From positions 141,506,303-141,570,302 of the forward strand of contig JAHLJT010009436.1 in the NCBI GenBank assembly GCA_031308135.1: a stretch of 64,000 nucleotides of DNA, given 5' to 3'. A program made the position numbers and the translations under genes. This document shows, piece after piece, positions 44,501 to 56,500 of the stretch (position 1 is the stretch's first letter; every line of letters begins with the position of its first letter). Under the pieces are notes generated by a model that was not told the origin of the DNA, made no database searches, and was given only the letters and a program-made list of their open reading frames with translations. The stretch comes from Acheta domesticus. Its lineage: Eukaryota > Arthropoda > Insecta > Orthoptera > Gryllidae.

Positions 44501-47500
44501 TATTTGTAAATATGGCAACAGATAACTGATACAGCCACAATCAATGTAATTTTATAAAATTTGAATTAGTGTGCAGAATAATAAATGCTAACGATTAGCT
44601 ATATCTATGTAGATAAATATATTTATAATCTAAGACAAAAGTAACCATCTTTTCAGCAGGTGGGGGGGGGGGGTGTCAATTTGTAAACATGTCACATATT
44701 CACAAGTCTGTGCAATTCTTCTGCATTCTGGAATATTTACTGAAGGTATTTCTCCTCTTGTACCCTTTTATTTTTATTTACTTTTACCGCTTCTGCTCCT
44801 CTTTGTTCACACAATCTTTACATGCAAAGATGTTTCTGCCTATCACACCTTTCACTTCATCACACCTGTGTAGCAACAAGGGGATGCAGAAGAGCCTGAA
44901 GCGGAATAATTCAGAAAATTGGTTTTTGTCGTGAGTCATGCAAATCAAGCCCCATATGAGATAACTTGGATGCCTCAAAGAGAGATGACTGATCTCTAAT
45001 TAGTTTATCTCAAAAACAAATCGCTGAGAAATCAGAGAACAGAAACATTGATTTCCCTTCATTCATTGAAATTCTTGAAGATTGAGTTCTTTCTTACAAA
45101 CTAATGGTGCTACAGAATGGCACAAACGTTCTCGCACTAGTTAGTTTTCTTATCTTTATTGGTCTAGGCTAGCTGTCTGCTATTGCCCCAATCTCTTCCC
45201 AGCTACTACCTATTGGCAACAAAACAATTTTATTTCACATTTTCTCAATTTTTCTGTCCCATTATATTATAATTGAAATATGTCTTTCTGAAAATTACAG
45301 AAGGGTAAAACAGTTTTATGTACAAATTTTCACTGAAACATTTTTAGCCTTTGTTGAAAAAAAAGTTGCTTGAACGTTTTGCAAAATGCGCAATTTTGAG
45401 CTCATTTTCACAGAAAAGAATTAAGTTTCCAAGAGTTTGAGCCATAATTTGAAGCACTTTTACCCGCAAATGAACAATGTATACAAATCACCAGTGATGG
45501 AAATATTGATGTGAGAGATGTTTAAAAAAAGGTACATATGTGTATTTTTTGAAAAAACAAAAGAATGCAACTAAATGGCATCTAGGCCATATTATTTTGT
45601 ACTTGTAGCACTATCCATACAAAAAGCTCAAACAATAAATTTGGGGCCAAGAAAATAATGTTTATAAAATTACCTGTTTGCCACAATCACTGTTTTTTGA
45701 TGCAGCATTATATAACTTTCTCTGTACTACGTATGTAGTATGTGATTAGGGGATTGCTCTGTTGCTACCTGTCTTGTCTTTTGATAAAAGTAAAAACAAT
45801 AGGCTTTGATAGATTTTTATCTTCCCTCCCAGATGCAAGTTCACCAAAGGTTAAGTAACTTTTAATAAGCAGACTTATACAGTGTTCAGGAAGGAAATGT
45901 CAAAAATTGGAAAATAAGCTCTTAAGACAATTTTAAGCATATTTTGTCTTCTAAACTACTTGGATATTCTGAATGGCTGAGCTCCAATAAGTACTCAAAA
46001 GTTGGTTTTTCAAAGAATGCTTTCTAGGCAAAAGTTTGCGTTACTGAAGCATAGAAACACTGACATGTAAATTGTTTGTTATGTACAAAAGAAATCAACA
46101 TATTTGTGCAGAAAGAAAAATTAACCTAGAAATAGAAAAGCACCCAATTTACACAATTTGACTGCTTCTTTATTATGCTTATTCGGTTAATTTTTCTTTC
46201 TGAACAAATATGTTAATTTCTTTTGTGAATAATGCGAGTTAGTATCAGGGAAAATCTAAATTGGTGATTTACTAATAAAGTTAGTATTTAAAAGTTTGAA
46301 TGAATAAATCAGCTTGAGTGCTACAGGTTCGGGTCCTGAAAAATGTTTGTAACAGGTTTTTCACTGAACATGTTTCTGTTGGATTTGGGGAGATAGGTGG
46401 ATGGAGGTATAGGTATACAAAATAAGCTTTTGTTTACATACTTCAGGGTTCACTCTCTCCACATCTTGTGTATGTTCACTCTAAATGAAGAATTACTTTT
46501 GATCTCACTAGCTGAATGATTTTGCTATTAGATTTGTTATAAGATTTATTAATCTAATATTTTTACTTTGAATTGATGTTAGTGAGATTAATAGTACCTA
46601 TTTTTTATGCAGTGCTTTGCTAAATTTGCTGCCAAAGAAACCCTCAATCGGCATGTAAGGACACACACTGGCGTGAAGCCTCATATTTGTCAGTTTTGTG
46701 GGAAGAGTTTCATCCAAGCTTCACAATTGAGAGCCCATGTTTTTCATCATACAGGTGAGTGAAAGCTGAAAATTTACTTCCAATTAAATGCCAGTATGAT
46801 TAAATTTTCAAAACAGTGCTTGTCAAAAGTCAGTAAAAATAATTACAATAAAATTTCATGCTCAAGAGAAGATCTATTGTGCAAAAGCAGAAGGCATTTG
46901 TTTTTAAATATGTTTAGTCTTTCTTTCATTATTTCCTTTGGTCTTTTTGTTCAGATTCTTGTTTTCTAAAACCTATTTTCAGGAAATGGTTAAAAGAAAT
47001 TTCTCATAAGTAGGGGGCAGATTTTGATGACCTCAAACATTGCTAAAAGTGATCAATAAAATGCCCTAAAAACAAAGAAAAATTATGTAAAAAATTTTAT
47101 TAAAACCACTTCAGATGAACAATTCAAGCTGTTGGATATGTTACTGATGCAATCGAGGCTTCTTTTGTTTAAGTGAATTCAGCTTGCAAACTTTTGGTTT
47201 GAATTGTTCTTTAGAAGAAAATCTCTGCCTTTATTTATAACGAAATCAGCTGAACTGACCATGGCACCAATAGGCGTCACAGGAACCTTAGATTACATAG
47301 TACTCACAATGGCTGACATTACAATATATGAGCGAAGAAATTAAATAGGCTAGTCAGGAATACTATGCTGAACATTAGTTGCATCTCGTAAATATTGTTC
47401 GAAGCAAGTGCCATTAAAATGATATTGAAATCAATGAAGTCAGCCAAAAATGCATTAAAAATGACGTTAAAAGGTTAAAAAAAAATTTTTAAATGACCCT

Positions 47501-50500
47501 GTAATTGGAATCGACGGAGGAAAAAACTTTTAAAAATGGGCCGTTTCATTTTGTCATAATATAAAATGAATTTCTATACTAAACGGCATTGTTCTAAACT
47601 GAAAAGAAAAAAAAAATGATGTTTCATTAAAATCCACCCTCTACTTATAACTAACGTACTAAATTAAAAATAATAAGCAACGGACAGTTCATCTTTTGCG
47701 TTGAAAAATCGGATGTCTGAACTACAGAACAAAAACTCTATCTAAATTTAAAGTTTATCCAAAAAAGGTTGAGGAAAATATTTTCTAACAAACTCTATCT
47801 TGAAATGTTTTACATGAATAAAGTTCTATGAGCTTAATATACAATAACTTCTCAACAACTTTTTTGTTTGAAACATTTGATAATGATTTTCAAAAATTAC
47901 AGATTCATTTACTTTTTATTAATCTTTTATGGATCCTTAACATAATAAAAGTTATATTTCAAGGCACTGAAATTAACAAGATAGACCTTTAGAGATATTC
48001 TAAGTGATTTCTTGAAGTTTTAAATAGCTTTTGCATATAACTGGGAAATTTCATTTAAAACGTTATTACATTGCATACTCGTAATTAATAATTACAAGAC
48101 TTCTGAAAAATTAATTTACAAAATTTCTTTAAATTTTAAAGATGCAAATATAAATATATACATTTAAAATAGTGGCGCTACAAAATGGCACAGACTTTCC
48201 CTTATTGGTTCTGGGTTCTGGGCTAGCTATTCGGAATTGCCACATACTCATGCCAGCTGGCATCTATTGCCCCCCAAATTACATTTTTTCGACATTTTCT
48301 TAGTTCTTGGTTTTCTAATGATAGAACGGAAATATTTTAGAATATTAAAGAACACAAAAATCCTTGTCATTTATGGCAATTTTCCTTTAAAAATTTGTAG
48401 AAATTTTTTAAGAAAATTGCGTTTAAGCATTTCTAAAAATGCGAAATTTGAAGCTCTTTTTCACAGAATATTTTTGAGTTTTCAAAAAACTTCAAATTAA
48501 GGTAATGTGCATATTAAAGATTTGAGAGATCGTTCAAAAAAATTACATTTGTGTAATTTTTCCAAAAACAAAACACACCCCAAAATAAACTGAACATCAT
48601 ATTGAAGGGTGCAATTAGCACTATCCATTCCAAAACATTGAAGAAAAAATTTGTAGCCATTCATGAGAAAATGGAATTTGAACGTTTCTGAAAATGCGGA
48701 ATGGAACTAGTTTCCACAGAAAACTGTTGAGTTTTCGAGAAACTTTACTTGACATTATTTAAAGCACTCGAACGCATAAATACAATAATCTAAACTAATG
48801 TAATTATTACTAATGTTAAATATACTAATGAACAATCCGCACTGACATAAATATTAATGACGTGAGAGACAAGTAAAAAAAATTACATTTTTGTCATATT
48901 TGAAAAAACAAAGCGATATGGAGTTTATGTCATCTTGTAGAGTACATTTAGCACTATCCCTACCTAAAGTTTAAAGAAAAAATTTGTAGCCATTTTTGAG
49001 AAAATCGTGCTTTTGTATTTCTCCAAAATTGCTCATATTACACGCAATATTGCGTGAAAAGTACTAAAATTTTCAAAAAAATTACATGACCTTAAAGAAA
49101 AAACTCTGTGAAGAACAAATTTTATTTGTAGGAAAAATTTCTATCTGCAATTTTGTAGTTGAAGGAAGACGCTGAATAAAATTCAAACTGGAGCAATTTT
49201 CCAAAATTCAGAGTTAACCATGAAAATCGGACCTATGTCACCTTAATAAGTGCATTTTACTTTGTTCTTACAAGAAATTTAAAGAAAAAATTTGAAGCCG
49301 TTTTTGAGAAAATTTTGAAAATGTCTGGGGAGCTTCATGTAAAGTACCCCCAAATTTTATAGAACCTTTTTCAAAATCTCAATGCTTTGACTCAAGCAAG
49401 ATCTACTTGGCAACATCCAATTTGGAAGAAATCATGTCTATGGTTTAGGCACTAGCGATATTCATGGACAAACGGACAATTTCCTTTCAATTGGTTTTTC
49501 GGTATCAAGGACCCACAAAAGAGATGTTTTGGCTACACTATGTGTTAGGGGATTGTTTTTTCTCAATTTAGCAACTGGATTTATTCAATTTTTCGTTATC
49601 ATGGCTCAGCAACAAATTTTTTTCTGGCGAAAATTTGTCATTTTTTTGTGCTTCATTACATAACTTTCCCTTTCCTATGGATATTACTCCATATATATAC
49701 GTATGTATATGGGAGTGTAAATGGTTATGCTTTTACATTCCTAAAATTGCTTATAGATACTGTAATTTCATTGTGGTTAAAGCATATTGATGTAAATAGC
49801 AGAATAATGAATGAAAAGAATCTTTAAAAACACAAATAATGAAATCATGTTAAGAAAATGTTAAAAACCGTTTGTTCTGATGTTCAATAGAAGGTTTTAG
49901 CTAGGAAAAGTTTGCAGGTGTAATGTAAATTTTAAATGTTGTCAACATTTCTCTCAAAACTATGCAGAAAATACTATTACTTTCAAAGCAAATTACTATA
50001 CAAGATTTAAAGATCTGATTTTGAATTTTTTTTTAACTCCGAGCATTCGCATTTTGACACGAACGTTTTATTTTTAACAACATCCAGAAGCTTTAGCATT
50101 ACTATTTTTAATAGATTTTTTTAAATTCTCTTAACATTTATTTGAGTGGTTTACATTACTTCAAATAACAGAGAACATCACCTATGAAAAACAGTATTTA
50201 AATTTAAACTTTCCTGTAATACATTGCAAAAACTAGTGGTGCGCAAACAGAGAATACTTTCTCGCCCGTACTTTCACAAAAATTATGCAAAAACTACTCA
50301 AGTTCTTGACAAATTGTACATGACCCAATTTTAAAATCTACCTTTATGGAACAGATATCATTAAGTGAAAAATCTCTATCTTCATAATTGTAGTTGTCGG
50401 AAGACATGGAAAAATTGTGAATTTGTACAATTTTCTAAAAATTAGTGTTTTTAATGAAAATGGGACCTGCAACATTCTCTTCAACATCCTTCACATTATC

Positions 50501-53500
50501 TAACAACAAAATTTAATAAAAAGCAATGGAGCCGTTTTTTTGAAAATTTGGCAACTGTCCTAGGGGCTTCATGTAAAGTACCACCCAAAATTAAAATATC
50601 AGTTTCAGATTCAAGGGGCTCCGACACTGAGGCAATGCGATTTTGAAAAACCTTCTTCAAATTGGGAGTACTTTACATGAAGCACTCTGACATTTTCAAA
50701 AGTTTCTCCGAAACTGCTCAAAATTTCTGCTTTAAATTTCTTGTGAGAATTTAGTTAAACATACTTATAAAGGTAGCATAGGTGTGATTTTCATGCTTAA
50801 CTCTAAATTTTCGATAATTGCGAAAGTTTGAATTGACAACAGCAGCTTCCTACAACTACAAAATTGTTGATAGATTTTTCCTTCAAATGAAAATTTTTTG
50901 TCGTTAATTAGTTATTTCATTAAGGTCAGTTTTTGGAAAACTTTGGTAGTTTTCACACAATATTGTGTGCCACATTTGCAATTTGAAAACATAACAAAAA
51001 CAAAATTTTCTCAAAATCTGCTTCAACATTTTTTCTTTAAATTTTTGGTAGGGATAGTGCTAAAAGTACTCTATGAGATATGAGATGACAAAAACATGTT
51101 TGTGGTGTTCTTTTGTTTTTTCAAAAAGTACAAAAATGTAATTTTTTTGACTTATCTCTCACTGCATTAATATTTACATTAGCAGTGATAACGTCCTATG
51201 AAGTTTCTCGAAAACACATCCATTTTCTCTGAAAACTAGCTCAAAATTCCAGTTTCAGAAACTCTCAAATGTCATTTTCTCATAAATGTCTCCAAATTTT
51301 GTCTTCAAATTTTTGAACAGATGGCGGTAATTGCACTCTTTAATATGTCGTAAAGTTCTTTTTCCCTCTCTCTCTTTTTTTCCCCCTTCCCAAAAATACA
51401 CAAATGTAATTTTTTTGAAAGATCTCTCATCTCACAGTAGCATTTAAATGCCATTTTTTAAAAAAAAAACTGCTCCAAATTTTTGAAAGAAAATTGCCAT
51501 ATCAGGACGAGATTTTACTATTCTTTAATATTCATCAAATGTTTCCGTTCTTCTGTTACAAAAGTGGAGAATTAAGAAAATGTCAAAAAATGTACTTTGT
51601 GTGGTGACAGAGGGCAGCAGGCAAGAGTATGTGGCAAGTTTGAATAGCTAACGAAGACCAAAAGAAATGGAAAACTAAACTTGGAAAGTGTGTGCCATTC
51701 TGTAGCACCACTGGTTTCGTAATGGAAATATTCATAAAAAAAACATATCTTCAAATCTTCAAAGGTCAAGTTGAAGTTAATTCCAGCAGGATTCTTTGTA
51801 AGTTAGATTTTGTACATTATTTCATTGTTCGTTTCTTACATTCGAGCTTGTGTTATTCGTTTACAAAATAATCTTTTATAATTTATTTAAAACCTATTTT
51901 AAATTACGGTCTTTATTAAGTTAATTGTGAAAACTAGTAGATGATTTCACTTTGCAAAATAAGATGTGGGAATGTAGAGTAATGCGCATAATAATTTTAT
52001 TTACGTCTAAAGTACACATCACACATCATTGATGCATTTATGTAAAATGTGGATACACTGAATTCAAAGCTGTTTTCATTTAAAGGTTTGAAAATATGAA
52101 AAGAATCATGCTTCATTTGTTTTAGAATTTTTCAAATTATAATTGAACTATATGAGAGAAATTGTCATAATATAATAGTACCTAGCTATTAGCATTATTG
52201 CGAGAAAATACATGCTGTTGTAGAACTACTTGTTCGTTACTTTTTCATACTTAAAGTACCTGCTTGTGTAAAATGTACAACAGAGACACCTTTACTCTCA
52301 CAACTCAACAAACGGTAAAGGTAATCTCTGTTTCTGCTTTGACAATGAAGTATCAATAAACGAATACCTAGAAGGAATTCATTACTGAAGCGCAATATTT
52401 CATATAACTATGAAAAACGTTTCATTGTTGTACTTCAGCGTGAGTGCTTGAAGGTTACAGAAAATATTCTAATTTCAGTACTTAAGTTATAGAAAGATGT
52501 CAAAATAATTTTAAACTTGAAATTTTAGAAAATTCATGGACTATAGGGAATATCAGACCTGCAGCATTTTTACTTTCTCATATTCATGGACACATATACG
52601 CAGAAACATACGTAATAAAGAGAAAGTTATGTAATCCTGTTGAGTATTGACAGGCTTACATAACTTGAAATTTTTACTCCTCTCTTTTGGGGTCTCTTGA
52701 TACTGAAAGGTGTTTCTGCCTCTCCTTCCAACAGCTGGACCAAGTCCGACTATATGTTTGTCTGTGTCTGTCCGCCAGGACACACTTTTATCTGTTTGTC
52801 TGTCTGTTATCTTGTCAGTCTATCCATTTGTCTGCTTGTCAGTTGATTGGTTGGTCGGCCTGTCTGTCCACAAACAACTCTCGTGCTTATGCCATTCATA
52901 GAATATTTCCGTATCAATGTAACTCAGCCTGCAAGTATGATATGAATCTTTTAGTTTTTAAGGTTCCTTTAAGTGGGATATTTTCACATTTTGATAAAAA
53001 ATGACATCAAATATTGAAAGTGAAATACACTTATGAGGAAGGAACATGTCTGATTTTCACGGTTACATCTGAATTTTCAAATATCGAAAAAGCTTCAGTA
53101 CGAGAGTTCTGGCACAAGTCATGGCAGCTATTATTTTTTGTGAGAATTTGAGAACGAGTGGAAAATGTGTAAAATACAAATGAAAGGATAAGGTATGAAC
53201 TAAGTGCATGGACCTTTAACAACGGACCAAAATTGTGTTTCTCATATTTATTAAAGTATTTGAAATGATAGTACTGGTTTCATGTTCCAAAGCATTTTAG
53301 CATATACGAATTCACAACATTCTAAAAGCATTACATACCCAATTAGGTAGATGCTCGATTGCCACATATGCCACATCGTCTGTGCCCTCACAGGTCGTCA
53401 CATGCGTTGCTGATCACTGATTGCTACTCGTTCTCATAGAAGTTCTCCTGCCCATCTCTTGACTGTCCAGTATGGAAAGGCATTATTCCAAAGAGCTACC

Positions 53501-56500
53501 GCCAATTCCGTGATATTTTCAAGCATTTCTCCCATGGAGAACGCCTATTTTAGTGTTTGAGCTCTGGTTAAAACGGTTTACATTTATCTTGCATGGTGGT
53601 AGTCAGACAACAGATTTCATATTGCTCTCTGTGCTCATAGAGACCCCCACAGAGCCGTCTATTGTTGTAAATACACAGTAGTACAACCTTTCTTTTGCGC
53701 GATAAATAAAATTGTGTAATTCGAGAACATTTCTTTTAGAAAAAATAATGTTGCCATGACGTCTGCCACAACCCTTGTAAAATGTTCAATTTCATATTCC
53801 TTCAAACTTACAGCCAACTTAGATAAACTTTACTGATTAATTAAAAGTCATCCACTTTAAAACTGTTTAATCTTGGCTAATTACCACATGTGAACTACAA
53901 ACTGGAATGTCAAAGAGTAAATAATTTTACTTTTCTCTCCATGAAGTCACTGTACTATCATCCATTCTTCCTCGGACAACTCAATGTCACATGTCACAAA
54001 TTTCCCTTCTCTGAAGAATAATACAACTCACCTATTTGTTTATTGGTCACCATATCATTACCCCTCCCGTCTCATTAGTCACATTTTATTCTGTTCTAAC
54101 ACAAACATTACGAAATATACCATGTCGCATATTGTTACCAATCACACTACTCACATCGCCAAAATATATCATAAAAAGAAATGGCCTTGAACATCAAACA
54201 TCACTGTGTACTGGATGAGAATGTGAATTTGATGTTTTGACGTGAGAGTCCAGGATTTTTTTAAATGTAAAAAGTATATGTATATGTGTGTGTGTATACA
54301 CACACACACACACACACATACCCTGACGCTTCTCCCTTATGCATAGTCGCGCATAGGCAGACACGCAGACGAATGCTCGAAAACGAGCTTTTGAAAATCT
54401 CAGGGGAGCAGGATCTTACAAGTGACAAGGGCTGACCAAACACACACACACAAATAATATATCAGAACCCATGAATTTAATAAAATTCAAAAATCAAACG
54501 AAATATTATTACTAGGACCCGGGTAATTATGTAATAACATATTTTCCTAAGGTAATTCTATCAAGTCGAATCAACTATATCTTCACGTTTCACATCGGTT
54601 AGTGGCCAAAAACGTTGAGTTTTTAGTACATATATTTACATATTTTACCCATAATTACTTATATTTATATATTTCACACAAAAGAACATTTTTTGTACGT
54701 ATTACTGAATTTTTCCATTATCCTACATTTTAAACAATTAATTCTTTATTTTTCCGATGTTTTTGATAAGGAATCATCCAAACAAACAATGCATCATTGT
54801 CAAACATTTTTTTCTGTTGCCTCGTCTCCAAAATATCCCTATTATTACGCGCAGAAACGAATGTATCCATATATGCCAACGGTAATGCAAGTAAAAGGGG
54901 AAGGCGACGATGCAATCCATAGCTTCTGTTCTGTTAGTTTTCTGCGCGAGTATCACAGAGAACAGAAAGGAAGTTTGATTTGTGAAAATGATATAGTTAG
55001 CAGGTGATATTGCACCCACGTCGCATCTTTTTGAGGTCTCCCTTGACCTTCATACCCTTCACCAGAAACTACACGCACCAGCTCAAGAAGGACCATTCGC
55101 ATTGACATTTTTCTTTCCCTGATTTTTACATGCGACCCTCCACCGTTGTTCGTAAATTATTTCTTTGGACCGAAAATCTGAAGTAAAATCTCGCCGTGGA
55201 ACTGATGTGCAAGGAAATCATATTGGCAAGGTTGTGATAGATTTAATGAAACATTAAAAGTGTAAGTCTTATTTTGTTAACTTGTGAAGTATTACCCAAA
55301 TGGAACCATCAAACTATTAGAAAACTGTTCAACGATACAACGGGATTTTTGTGGCCTCATGAAGTTAAGCAATGTCTTCCTTCCTGTACTAGTGCAGCGC
55401 CGTACATGTGCAAGGCAGCAGAAGCTCTGCAGATATTGTTCCAAAATTACTACTTCTATCCTATCTTGTGCATGCGTTGTGTTTGCAGAACTGATTAAAA
55501 CTCAGTTTGATGAAGTTGACGCATTGATTTCCAATAAAAAAATAAGGATTAACGAGATGGAGCACCGGGATCTACGCTGTGAGCTACAATGCTCAAAATT
55601 TTGATTTTGTAATACAAGTTATACATCAATTTGGTTCTGAAGCTGCTGTATCTATAGGTAAATCGAAACAATTGTTTGATACTCAAAAGCTGAACAACTA
55701 TATTGTCCCATTTTTCAGTAAGCACTACAATTAAATTTTTGGAAACATCTTCCCTGAAACTTTCTGGTAGCTTTGAAATTACCCAATCAGCTTCTTAAAA
55801 ACTGTTAATTTATCATTCGAGGGTCAATAGGGGGACCTAATGAAGAAAAAGAGGTATGTTCTGGAGGAAAACCCTAGAATTCGAAACAATTTGTGCTATT
55901 AGTGCAGTGCTATGAAGGGACAATTCCGTCACACTCGATCCAGAAAACACGGAGAATGGAAAGTGTATTTGACATGAATATTCATATGCGTTTTTTAAAC
56001 ATCCTTCACATTTTTAAAGTCAAAATGCAATTCGTCACGTCTCCTTAAAATGCTCTTTCTTTTGAGACCGCAGTTATAAAGATTGGTTGTGAGAACCGCA
56101 AAGGGAAGGTGTACTACTGAAATAATATCGGAAACGATGTTTGTTTCTTATTGATACGGAGATCGTTGTAAATAATAGGATTATGAAAACTATAATGTTT
56201 AATTCTGTTCTTTATATTAAGTACACAGAACAATATATACTAAGATAAAGGTATTTTAATAAAAAGTAATTGACATAATAATACTTAATGTTACATATTT
56301 CATACTTTTGAGTACATATTTCTGTATATTATAATACATATATATGTACATATTTTCCCAATTTTTAGTACATTATTATCCGGGCCCTAATTATTACAAA
56401 TCATAATGTTGTTGAAACACTCAAAATACTTGTCCGTCTTTGGCGGATTAAAAACTGAATTTACTTATTGCAAAATAACATTTGCCTGAACCTAATTCTG

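Noticed and set aside
33846..54320. CRISPR-like arrays
   Set aside because: The only regular short repeats are dinucleotide microsatellites and family-A internal units. There is no spacer structure, and the DNA is eukaryotic.
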